Of a stretch of DNA of 64,000 bases, positions 55,419 to 64,000 are shown piece by piece (positions within the stretch are counted from its first letter, which is position 1; every line of letters begins with the position of its first letter). The notes below the pieces were generated by a model. The model did not search any database, was not told the DNA's origin, and saw only the letters and a list, made by a program, of their open reading frames with translations. This DNA comes from Chara braunii. Taxonomy: Eukaryota; Streptophyta; Charophyceae; Charales; Characeae. A program made the position numbers and the translations under genes. Location: contig BFEA01000019.1 of the NCBI GenBank assembly GCA_003427395.1, forward strand, positions 1,032,510 to 1,096,509, in the 5' to 3' direction.

Positions 55419-55501
55419 CTACCGTCATCTCTGTATTTAGACTGGTGGTTGTCCCAATACAGCTATAATGATAGGGCGTTCTATTCGGTTGAGGATGACA
55501 G
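55419..55501. mobile_element. MITE-like fragment of the CTACCGTC family
   Basis: CTACCGTCATCTCTG start, CCCAATACAGCTATAATGAT core and GGTTGAGGATGACAG end match the copy at 43913-44026. Confidence 0.55.
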
Positions 55502-57514
55502 CCTCCAATACCGTACAGAAAAAGAAAGAACAAAAATAAAAAACGAGAATTCCCCGTACGTCCCAATCAAAAGATATGTGAATATTCACTCGCGTTTTTG
55601 TCCTATATATATGCCATCCTGCTAACATTTCTACCCAATCAGACCAAATTACCCTCATTTTTTTTTTTTAAAAGTTGTCTTCTACTTATTGGGGGATGGC
55701 TATTGTAACTCGTAATGGTAGGTAGTGACAAGTAAAGGATATGTGCGCACCTTGTCCCGAAAAATTGCTGGAAACCTTGTCCCACAAGAAGTCAGGAAAA
55801 TGCCTTAGAAAAGCGTTCCTATCATTTTTTGTGCCCTAGCCAGATGCAGGGTGGATGTGACGACGGCGAAAAAAAATGAGGAACGATTCTGAGGACTTTG
55901 AAACAGCGTAGACCGACCCAGAACCAGCCGATGGATTTAGTGCGAGGCTATGCAAAGGATCTTGCCTTTTGTGGGGCCAATCACCAGCACACAACCGAGA
56001 GAGTCCCAGGAAATGCCTTGGCTCGTCCTCTATAGAGTCATATCTCCTTTTCAAAAAGTTCTACCAGCTGAGCTGCCTTTTGGCTGTAGATTCATTGGAA
56101 TAGTCCTTTCTGAAGTGAGAGTAACAAGCCACAATTTTGGGACGCGTAAGGGCCACTACAGGCGAGCCAAAAGTAATTCTACTGGAAATTTTTGTAATCT
56201 ATTTTTGTCGGCCGTCAATAGTTGGCGCAAGTACCGGTGTTTTAAGCGTGTACATATGTCTACTGCGTGGAGGGCCCACTTGTAAAGAGGAAGTGCATCG
56301 GACAGTTTAATCGTGACATATGTTTAAAGAAAATGGGAATGAATGTGCTTTTCCTGAGTCTTTGATATGTAGCAGATTGGAAAAAACCTGGCCGTTTTCT
56401 TGCATCTCTGCGTACAACATATGGACATTTAGGCGCTTAATCCAATTCTCTTTTCTAGTCCGACCGACGGAAGGATGTGATAAATTGATGACTTTTTGAA
56501 CCACGAGCTGATGTCTGTGCAATGTTCATCCTTTTGTAGGAAACTGCGACCAGCCCCGGGTTTGACCTAGGGGCAGTAGAGCATCAGCAAGGTGGGACAA
56601 CAAAAGAATAGTGTGGTACATTGTGAAGTTCCATTGACGATATCCAATGATGACTTTGTATGGGCAAGTAATTCAGTAGTGAATAAAAATGAATCATGCC
56701 AACGAAATGGGAAGATTCATCAGGCATTGGAGAAAAAGAAGAGATGTAGATACTTTTATGTTGTGAGTGTTGTTGTTTTTGGATGTGGTGACCTTTGTGA
56801 GTTGTGCACTGCTTCAACGTTCGATGACTCGGTTATGGATATATATGATATGATAGCTATCATGCGAAAGCGTCAGGCCAAGGGGGTAATACTATTGAAG
56901 CTTTTCGGTTATAATAGTTTACTAACAAAAAACCAAAACCACACATATGCCTATAATTAACCAATTACTTCATCAGAGTAGAGAATTAAAATGACGTATG
57001 CTACATTCGAGAGCTTCACATACAAGAGTATGCCTTTGTGTGTTTACAAGAAACAATCTAACTTTATTCGAAATATTTAAAAAAACAAAAAACGTAGTGC
57101 ATTTAAATAGATATCGGAAGTATTTATATGGAAGTGTTTCGAGCATCCCATTTCATCCGAAACACGTGGGCTATTACTAAGTACTTTTAGTAATCAGACT
57201 GAAGAAGGTGAACAAAATGTCTATTTTGGCAATAATCCTTTAGCTATTGCTGTTCTATTTTTATTTGTGGTTACTTTATCGGTTTTATTTTGTGGTCATC
57301 TTTGGTCTTTCATTATCTTTATTTATTTGGCTTTTTAGTTAAATTTCAAACTCGTGGATTTTATTTTTTGAGTGTTTAATTACATTAAGCCGAAGGTATC
57401 GCTTTAGAATATTTTTTAGTGTATTTTGAACTAATTTTTTATTGCTTTGCTTCACTAAATAACATTTGACGGCCCCATAAATAAAATTTTACCTATATTG
57501 TGTTTTTGTAAGTT
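55502..57514. other. No gene recognised
   Basis: Plus-strand frame 56592-56960 is the longest and has no known motif. The remainder is AT-rich. Confidence 0.45.
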
Positions 57515-57625
57515 TTGGTAGTTTTAGTTCAGGGTTAATTAAATATCGAGGGACAATTTTAAAATCTGAGCCAAGTTGAGCAAAAGCGGCCTTCACCATA
57601 TTGTGCGAGATCTAGTGTAGGACAC
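57515..57625 (-). repeat. Short LINE 3'-end fragment
   Basis: AAATATCGAG, ATCTGAGCCAAGTTGAGCAA and GATATTGTG/CATATTGTG blocks match 52715-52815, the end of the LINE fragment there. Confidence 0.65.
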
Positions 57626-58257
57626 TATGGAAATGACTCTTGCGGAGCGTATTCACTAGTGCCTTACATGTTGTGTCGCCTCAGTCATGTGTTAGGAGTA
57701 CCTATTAATGCAAAATATGGTTCAAGGGTTGTAGAGTGAAGAAGTGTAGTTATTTGAATTATGTGATGTAAACATGTAATGAAAACGTGTAATGAATCAA
57801 TGCAGTAAGGATATATATCAGCCATAAATATAGTCTTGTTCCAATAGGTTGTGGTCAATAGTAACATATTATTGGAGATAGGTAAATAGGTAGGATTAAT
57901 ATAAGCATAGACTATTCATTTTTTATTTTGTATTATATGTTTTTGTTTTTTCGATGAGGCCGTAAGAGGTCACAGACTGCTTCACAAGGTGATTGAGAAT
58001 TATTATGCAACACATACAAAGGGATGCACAAGGTAGGGAATGGCATATTCAAAATAGTCGAAGCTGATAAAGTCACTGAAGTCGCTAAGGTGGTTTATGA
58101 CATTGGTGAATTGGAGTGAAATTAAGTAGAAGTGCAAAATGTTGACATTGTGAAAAAGATGATGATGAAGTATATGATACGGTAAGTTAGTGGTAAGAGA
58201 TAGGTAAGTGATGAGAGAGTTAGTCGTCGAGACGTCGAGGAGGTCGACGAGTGTGTA
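57626..58257. other. Probable LTR or flank of gypsy element, no gene
   Basis: AT-rich. On the minus strand TGTGCTACACACTCGTCGAC (from 58263) could be an LTR start just downstream of the chromodomain end, but no second LTR is in view to confirm it. Confidence 0.3.
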
Positions 58258-58389
58258 GCACACGTGTAAAGGCGTCTGTTTTCTATTGAGGAACGACCTT
58301 TAGAGGGAGTGGAATCACTTTCAACAATGTTAGAGGAGGAAGAGGGTTAGTCGACTGATTAGGAGCATATGTCTTAGGGAGATGAGCAT

Positions 58390-58515
58390 GATTATATGCA
58401 CGCATCACCATTTGAATGTGCTCCAAGTGCTTGAGAGACTCCCCAGTAGTCTTCTTATCAAGATAGCCCTTCCAGCATACAAGGTACTCAATCTGTGGAG
58501 CGGTATTCTCGGTAA
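58390..58515 (-). pseudogene. Chromodomain of gypsy element
   Basis: Reads PQIEYLVCWKGYLDKK, the aromatic core of a chromodomain (usual YLVKWKGY). In chromoviruses it guides integration to heterochromatin. The frame continues to near 58330. Confidence 0.8.
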
Positions 58516-58632
58516 CTCGGTGAGATATGATGTTTGAAAGGACGAACCCCTCTTAATCGTCCACCGTGATAGGTGGTAACTCGGTGAGATACGATGTTCG
58601 AAAGAACGAACCCCGCTTGATCCACCGTGATA
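58508..58632. repeat. ~63-bp tandem duplication upstream of chromodomain
   Basis: GGTAACTCGGTGAGATAYGA, TGTTYGAAAGRACGAACCCC and CCACCGTGATAG occur twice in tandem with a few differences. Confidence 0.9.
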
Positions 58633-58902
58633 GGTGGATGGCGCTCTCAAGGGCGTTTGGCGAAGCACTCAGACGGTTGGCAATAAGCAATGAGAAAAAA
58701 GTTGTATACACATCGTGTACGGAACGCTCTCGAGGATAATCAGGTAGCTTCACAGAGAAGCTGACCAGATTATGGACAACATTATAATCGATGGCCTGAA
58801 GGATGCGGCATGGACCGAAGAAGCGATGTCTGACCTTGTGAAGCGTAGCCGCTTCGAGATGCGAGTGGCATGCTTTGATGATACATCATCGTTTATTAAA
58901 AA

Positions 58903-59720
58903 TTAATGATTTATTCGTGATCCGTTCGCTTGTGTGGCCATGTGATTCTGAGAGTCGGTTAGACTCTCGTGTGGACGCTTCGTAATCGTCGCCATGTGGA
59001 AGATGCAGGCGTCGAGTGTCTGAGAGTAACGGCAACGCTCATAGGAAATTAACGGGTACGCGAGGGTGGTAGCCGACGTTTCATAGAATGGCGACATCCC
59101 TGTGGCTGGCGAAACGGCGTGCTTGTATGCATTCTTTGCGTGGGCTAAGTGCAAGTTTCACTACTGGTCATCCCTGATAAACATTTGGAGGATATTATCG
59201 AGAGTCTTATTGGTGATCCCATTCTCACCATGCATATGACGCAGGCACGATGCGAGAAGCGGACTTGAGATCCGTATATCTCTTGTAAGCTTTGTCAGAA
59301 TGTGTTGGTAAAGTGCGAATCACGGTCGGAGATGATCCTTTGAGGTAAGCCGCGATCTCTCTCGATTCCGATGAGGACGATGCCAGTGACCTCATGAGCG
59401 CTAGATAGTGGCACGAGACAAAACGTGCATGTTTGTGAAGTGATCGACACGACCGTTTTAGCATTATGACCGCCTTCAGTGAGAGGGTGGAGGGGATCAA
59501 CGAAATCCATTGAGATAGAGCACCAATGAGCCTTAGGTATGAGTAGAGGCTGAAGTAACGCACACGGAAGGTTGTTCATAATGTTCACCTCCCTGCAAGT
59601 AAGACACTCCTAAATGTAGGTTTTGACGAAGTCCTTGGAGTTCGACCAGACGTATAGGCGGCAAACATGGACCAACGTTTTGTGTAAACCCATATGATCG
59701 ACAACTGCCTGATCATGAAA
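58903..59720 (-). pseudogene. gypsy integrase, broken
   Basis: The HHCC zinc-binding part reads DHMGLHKTL...ECLTCRE with an internal TAG (59610-59612). The core reads SISMDFVDPL (first Asp) and LPQRIISDRDSHFTNTF (second Asp). In a shifted frame GENGITNKTLDNILQ follows, where the usual catalytic Glu (DGQTE) is Asn. The C-terminal part reads KHAVSPATGMSPFYE. Loss of the Glu, a stop and frameshifts indicate a dead copy. Confidence 0.85.
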
Positions 59721-59959
59721 CACTGTTACGGTCTGGGCGCGAAACTGTTAAGTGGAGGGAACGCATATACGTGGTTTGAGCTGACAAAGTCTACCATTTC
59801 AGTACACTAGACCGTTCTCAGCAAAGAGTTCATGGTCTTGCCACTCCGCTATGTCGCATGAATGCCGCAATAATCCGTGCAGTGACGGTACAAAGTGTGA
59901 TATGCATTGATCACCGACTGATTAATGGTGACGACCGAGATGGCAGCCAGGTGGAAAGG

Positions 59960-60686
59960 TTTCTAATGACAGGATAAGGCATCGATGACGCGGTTCATTT
60001 CATCCTGTATAGGTTGAATGATGAGATGAAACTGAACTCAGATAAATCACGGCACCAGGTTGCATGACGAGGGGAAAGCGTGGGCTTCTTGAGGAACTCT
60101 GAACAACTGAGTTGTTCGTGCGAACCATGAAGGGTGCCCTGTGCAAATAATGACTTAGTACTAGGTAACATAAACTATGACGAGAACCTCATGTTTATCG
60201 ATAGTGTAGTTTATCTCAGCAGACAGTAGTTGACGAGAGTAAAAGGTGAGTGGGCAGTCCTGAACACGAATCTCGGCAGTCCCACTCTCTGCGATGGTCA
60301 GAGAGGAAGTGACGTGAAGACTGCTAGTGGAGGGAAGTGGTGGAAGGATAAACGTCAACCGAGAAGTAGTGTCAGCAGGAGTGGGGGAAGTAAGAAACAT
60401 GAGGATAAGGAAAATCAGGAGGAGTGAGAAGTATCTGAGGAAGTACAACTCCTATTACAAAGCCGGATGCATCAGTGGTGACTATGAAGGGACAATCAAA
60501 ATCGGAGAGACAAATAACCGACGCATAAGTTACCTTCTTGAGGGTGCGAAAAACATCATTGTAGATGGGTGTTCAAAAGTATGGCGAGTTTTTCCGAAGG
60601 ATGGTGGAGGTAAGGATGCAGGAATACCTACCGTATCCTTGGATGAAATTACTACAGTAAGTAGTGCAACAGAGGAAACTGCAGAG
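59960..60686 (-). pseudogene. gypsy RT end and RNase H, broken
   Basis: Pieces in different frames: FLCCTTYCSNFIQGYG (60630-60686), SDFDCPFIVTTDASGF (60463-60500), FYSRQLLSAEINYTIDKHEV (about 60185-60250), LKKPTLSPRHATWC (about 60060-60100) and NRVIDALSCH (about 59965-59995). These match the RT connection, the first catalytic Asp of RNase H, the glutamate motif and the closing ADALSR motif. At least three frameshifts or stops separate them. Confidence 0.82.
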
Positions 60687-61190
60687 TTGATTTTCCGCCT
60701 TTACTACCTCAAGAGTTTCTATCGCCGTCAGAATGTTAAAAAATATTGACCTGCCCTGGACAAAAGCCCCCTGATAGTTTTCCACTAACCTTGGTAGAAT
60801 TCTCCCTAACCGTAACGCCAACGTCTTTGCCAGGATTTTGTAATCCACGATCAAGATTGAGATAGGCCTGTAGTTCTGAACGTTAGCCTTATCACCCTTC
60901 TTGAACACAAGTGAAATGTGTGTCATTACCTCCCCCAACCGACTGCCAGTCAACACCTCGTTGAATACTTCCACCAAGGCTGGGCCCAACGCCTCCCAGC
61001 AGGTTCTATAAAATTCTACAGTCAACCCATCTATCCCCGGGCACTTATCGGATGCCATTTCCTTCGCTGTTTGACTCAGTTCCTCTACCGTTATCGGACT
61101 GTCCAATGCCAACTTCTCTTCATTAGACAGTAGAACTTCAGTGTTGTTCCACATATCTGATTCTCGTGACAGATCCGAGGATGCGGAGCT
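60687..61190 (-). pseudogene. LINE RT N-terminal region, copy A, fused to gypsy
   Basis: 425-bp tandem repeat of copy B: PGIDGLTVEFY, VFKKGDKANVQNYRPIS, AKTLALRLGRILP, NYQGAFVQGRSIFFNILTAI. It lacks two residues (GV before ISLVFKKGD) because of a 6-base deletion. The frame stays open across the junction near 60687 into gypsy RT sequence (FIQGYG) and stops at 60573. RT motif A (the FxxDxEKAYD region) and all later motifs are absent. Confidence 0.88.
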
Positions 61191-61621
61191 GCCCCTGATA
61201 GTTTTTCACTAACCTCGGTAGAATTCTCCCTAACCGTAACGCCAACGTCTTTGCCAGGATTTTGTAATCCACGTTCAAGACTGAGATAGGCCTGTAGTTC
61301 TAAGCGATAGCCTTATCACCCTTCTTGAACACAAGTGAAATGACTCCATGTGTCATTACCTCCCCCAACCGACTGCCAGTCAACACCTCGTTGAATACTT
61401 CCACCAAGGCTGGGCCCAACGCCTCCCAGCAGGTTCTATAAAATTCTACAGTTAACCCATCTATCCCCAGGCACTTATCGGATGCCATTTCCTTCGCTGT
61501 TTGACTCAGTTCCTCTACCGTTATCGGACTGTCCAATGCCAACTTCTCTTCATTAGACAGTAGAACTTCAGTGTTGTTCCACATATCTGATTCTTGTGAC
61601 AGATCCGAGGATGCGGAGCTG
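60766..61621. repeat. 425-bp tandem duplication inside LINE RT
   Basis: 60766-61190 and 61191-61621 are near-identical. Differences include 6 bases (ACTCCA region near 61343), TTCTGAACG/TTCTAAGCG, and a few substitutions. Confidence 0.95.
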
Positions 61622-61710
61622 CTACCCCTTCGTGAAGTCAGGATGTCTGCGTAGTACAGACGTGCGTACTCCATCATGCCGCTCGCCGTCTCGGCTCCGT
61701 AGTGCGGCAT
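61191..61710 (-). pseudogene. LINE RT N-terminal region, copy B
   Basis: Reads ASGMMEYARLYYADIL, PITVEELSQTAKEMASDKC, GIDGLTVEFYRTCWEALGP and GVISLVFKKGDKA, the finger region of L1-like reverse transcriptase. It has CLGIDG where copy A has the usual PGIDG, and a TAG right after GDKAIA. Copy A follows directly. Confidence 0.88.
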
Positions 61711-61828
61711 CGAACGGATGTTTCAGCTCGACCACTTGCTGAAATGCGCTGCTCGGTAAGAGTTTCCTGAAAGTTTCTTTCATGAGTCGGTCCTGAACTA
61801 CTATCCCTTTGATGATCAGGAATTCTTT

Positions 61829-62470
61829 TCAAGCAGCCTGTTTCGTTGCCTGCAGGCCCTCCCATTCTGCCATCCTGCGTTCCCTTTCCGCTGCCCAGAC
61901 CAGTTCTGAGATTGGGTGGGCTTCCATTCTCCTTTCCGCTTCCTCCACCCTCTTCTTACACTTTTCATCCTCAACATTTCTTCCTTTGGCCAGGATTCTT
62001 GAGAAGATACTCATCATGGCATTGCATGAAATGATCGGCAGACCTCCATCCAACCATTCTGCCGTAGACTGAAAGAACTGCCTTACCGACTTCCAGGAAA
62101 CCATATGTTCCTCCACCCAACGTTTCAAACCAGAATCTTTGAGGTTCAATGAGTTTAGCTTGAAATAGCCCTTTCCTCTCACCACAGATGGGGAAAGATA
62201 CATCTCCGCCAGTATCGGGCGATGGTCTGACATCGGGTGAAGCAGTGGTCTGGTCGTTGTTATGCCCTGCAACAGCAAAGTGGTGGTGAGGAAGTAGTCC
62301 AATCGTCTGCGGGTCACATCTCCTCCTTCTCGTCTGATGTTGGAAAACCACGGAAACCCGGAGTCTGTAGGGTTTAACGAGCGATAGGGGTCTGTCAGGC
62401 CTAATTCCTGCATCAGGTCCAACAGAGCTACTACATTCTGCCTGCCAGCCGTGCGCGTCCCCTCCGTCAA
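61829..62470 (-). pseudogene. LINE ORF2, end of endonuclease and linker
   Basis: EGTRTAGRQN, SGFPWFSN, RRRLDYFLTT and MSDHRPILAEM give the C-terminal endonuclease motifs, with the catalytic Asp-His in SDHRPI. A charged, coiled-coil-like linker (EEAERRMEAHPISELVWAAE) follows, then a TGA. Beyond the stop the same frame continues with LIIKGIVVQDRLMKETFRKL before shifting near 61700. Confidence 0.88.
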
Positions 62471-62478
62471 GGCTTCGT

Positions 62479-62895
62479 CTAGCGAGACATTCTTGGTATG
62501 GCAGGCAGCAACGTCCTGAAGAATGAGGCTCTAGAGCTTGGGTCTGCTGGCACATATACCGTCATTATGACCCATTCTGTATTTTCGGACTGAAGCTTGA
62601 ACCAGGCCCACCGGCCCCACAGATCTGTCTCCGAGTCCACTACATGTGTCTGTAAGGAACGGTGAAGTAAGATGCCCACTCCGCCCCTCATTCCTTGAGT
62701 CGGAGACCAGATTTGCGGCCCATCCCACCAGTCAACCCCTAATCCCAGTTTGTCCTCATCGAACTTCGTTTCCTGCATACACAGGATGTCAACCTGATTG
62801 TGGAAAACCCATGACTTAATCCGACTCTTCTTCCTCCTCCGTGATGAATCCCCCAAGCCCCTGACATTCCACGAGGCCAAGGACAATTTAAGCAT
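62479..62895 (-). pseudogene. LINE ORF2 endonuclease (EEP), N-terminal part
   Basis: From ATG at 62893-62895: MLKLSLASWNVRGLGD (catalytic Asn in SWNVRG), VDILCMQETKFDE (catalytic Glu), GGVGILLHRSL, WVIMTVYVPADP (conserved Tyr). This is the exo/endonuclease/phosphatase fold that nicks target DNA for L1 retrotransposition. The frame stays open up to 63066, but this ATG best fits the family start. A stop at 62479 interrupts it, and the GDFN motif that should come next is missing. Confidence 0.88.
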
Positions 62896-63055
62896 TGAGG
62901 GCGGTTGCTTCCGCTTCAGATTGGACGTGGGATGAACCAATGTCTGCCTCAGACGCCCATCTTCTTTGCTCCTCCAGTGGTGTGGGTGCCATCGAGCTAT
63001 GTCTTGAAGAGTTTCTTGACTGGGCTGATTGCGATCTTGCAGCCCATTGGGCTGC

Positions 63056-63985
63056 TTAGGAGTCAATCAAGAAGGTGGAGTGGAGGTTAACTTCCACCGG
63101 CAGATTCTGATCGAGTTCCAACAACAGCAGTCCGGTGATGCCTGTGGTTACTGAGATGGTTTCTAGCTCTTGTCTATTCCTCTCCCTCACCCCATCCAAC
63201 TGGAACCATCGAATTCCATTAGCTGCTAAGGCATCTGCTGTACCTGGATCAATTCTTGTATCCTGCATCGGAAAGTAAAATTTAAAAACCTTCTCTTCGA
63301 TCGGGACTACAATATTGATCACGAGTGACTTCGAGTTTATTATGATCGGGAAGGAGTCCCCATACAACGCTTTTGTATGAGTGATGATCTCCTTCGGGGT
63401 CGGGGATCTATCCGTGTCTGCAGAAGGGATGCCGGGATGGCCATCTGCCTGTGTACGGCCTAGGAAGATAGCTCTTGCGCTGGTAATCGAGCAGACTATT
63501 GGGACTACCTTCCTGATTAGACTACCATTTTGTTCGCTTCTAATGGTATTGGCCGTGGTGGCTCTATCTTGTCTGTGAACTGAGGATCTTCTACCCCTCC
63601 TTGCGCCTGCTGAACTTCCTGTCGAAGAATAAGATCCGTCCGCCTGTAACGCTCCCTCCAGGATTCCTGGTAGTGCATCGCCTACCAACTCACTCCCCAT
63701 TTGCACTTTCGATTCTCATGATGTAGGCTTAGACGACGATTGACTCCTCTGCGGATTTCGACTCTGCCTCGAGTGTACTCTCTGGTCGTAGTAACCTTGT
63801 GCATTCTCTGGGTAGCCTTCGATCTCTCGTTGCCCCTTGTAGGTACACTTTTCTGTGATCCAGGTGTAGTCTCGAAGGTCCATGGCTTTGTGCGGAATGC
63901 TCGCCTCTGGATGGAATGCTTGAGAGTTGCCGAGAACCTCCTCCTCCTCCTTGACTGAACTGAGGGGCACCAGAATCCGTGCCAT
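63056..63985 (-). pseudogene. LINE ORF1-like protein with one in-frame stop
   Basis: One frame runs from a Met codon at 63985 to 63056, broken only by a TGA at 63716-63718. The product would be about 310 residues, and the true start may lie further right. The second half has a hydrophobic, possibly folded stretch (SFPIIINSKSLVINIVVP) and ends LPVEVNLHSTFLIDS. I do not recognise a named domain; a zinc knuckle is not evident. Its position directly before the endonuclease frame, overlapping it by a few bases, identifies it as ORF1. Confidence 0.6.
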
Positions 63986-64000
63986 ATGCTTGATAGGGGG

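Larger units (their letters stand above)
58258..60686 (-). mobile_element. Truncated chromodomain Ty3/gypsy retrotransposon
   Basis: Domains in order on the minus strand: end of reverse transcriptase (IQGYG near 60640), RNase H start (TTDASGF near 60470), RNase H middle and end (YSRQLLSAEINY; VIDALS near 59980), integrase zinc-binding HHCC region (59590-59700), integrase core (59225-59588), integrase C-terminus (58903-59154) and chromodomain (58390-58515). This order with an integrase-linked chromodomain is that of chromoviruses. Gag, protease and the RT palm are missing. Stops and frameshifts are frequent. Confidence 0.88.
60687..64000 (-). mobile_element. L1-like LINE, 5' part, truncated within RT (continues right)
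   Basis: Minus-strand order: ORF1-like frame (63056-63985), ORF2 endonuclease (from 62895), linker, and reverse-transcriptase N-terminal region present twice (61191-61710 and 60766-61190). It ends at a junction with gypsy sequence near 60687, so the RT catalytic motifs are lost. Confidence 0.88.

Overview
The window is nuclear DNA from a eukaryote, most likely a streptophyte (land plant or charophyte alga). The only intact-looking host gene has canonical GT-AG introns and encodes a plant-type hnRNP A/B-like RNA-binding protein. The mobile elements are also plant-like: an LTR element primed by tRNA-Asp, a chromodomain Ty3/gypsy element, and L1-like LINEs. A charophyte such as Chara is my guess from the repeat load and long intron. 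No species can be proved from the sequence alone. Three N gaps (8932-9236, 26112-27011, 41158-41357), several single Ns and a retained library adapter (25117-25154) show a draft short-read assembly.

Layout. 1-23 kb is repeat-dominated. A 2.8 kb direct repeat occurs at 1-2838 and 13350-16196. An LTR with a perfect 20-nt tRNA-Asp primer binding site lies at 10267-11695, and a diverged LTR copy at 21244-22520. Two decayed fragments of the 3' end of 18S rRNA lie at 5376-5593 and 17142-17424. A minisatellite whose units fold into nested hairpins lies at 8740-9910. There are also (ATT)n-tailed repeats and many microsatellites. A ~0.9 kb repeat is present at 3838-4760 and, inverted, at 23045-23940. 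24-33.6 kb is AT-rich and holds decayed LINE fragments, a GAACG/CGTTC-rich repeat family and a hammerhead ribozyme motif on the minus strand (24932-24991).

35.9-47 kb carries the host gene on the plus strand. It has six exons (35919-36061, 36726-36769, 43251-43414, 44863-44956, 45164-45333, 46099-46951), two RRMs and a glycine-rich tail ending in GRYHPYNRS. The second intron is 6.5 kb and full of tandem repeats. A 22-nt G run in the last exon shifts the frame by one base, which is probably a sequencing or assembly error.

47-58 kb has no recognisable host gene. It holds foldback/MITE-like elements and a 5'-truncated LINE 3' end (52657-53180). 58.2-64 kb is a minus-strand block of two broken retroelements. 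A chromodomain Ty3/gypsy fragment (58258-60686) joins, in one open frame, to an L1-like LINE (60687 to the window end). The LINE has a damaged ORF1, an endonuclease lacking one motif, and a tandemly duplicated reverse-transcriptase start.

The most notable items are the hammerhead ribozyme with a partner repeat that stops at its cleavage site, the hairpin minisatellite with compensatory base changes, the mate-pair adapter in the assembly, and the LINE-gypsy junction.
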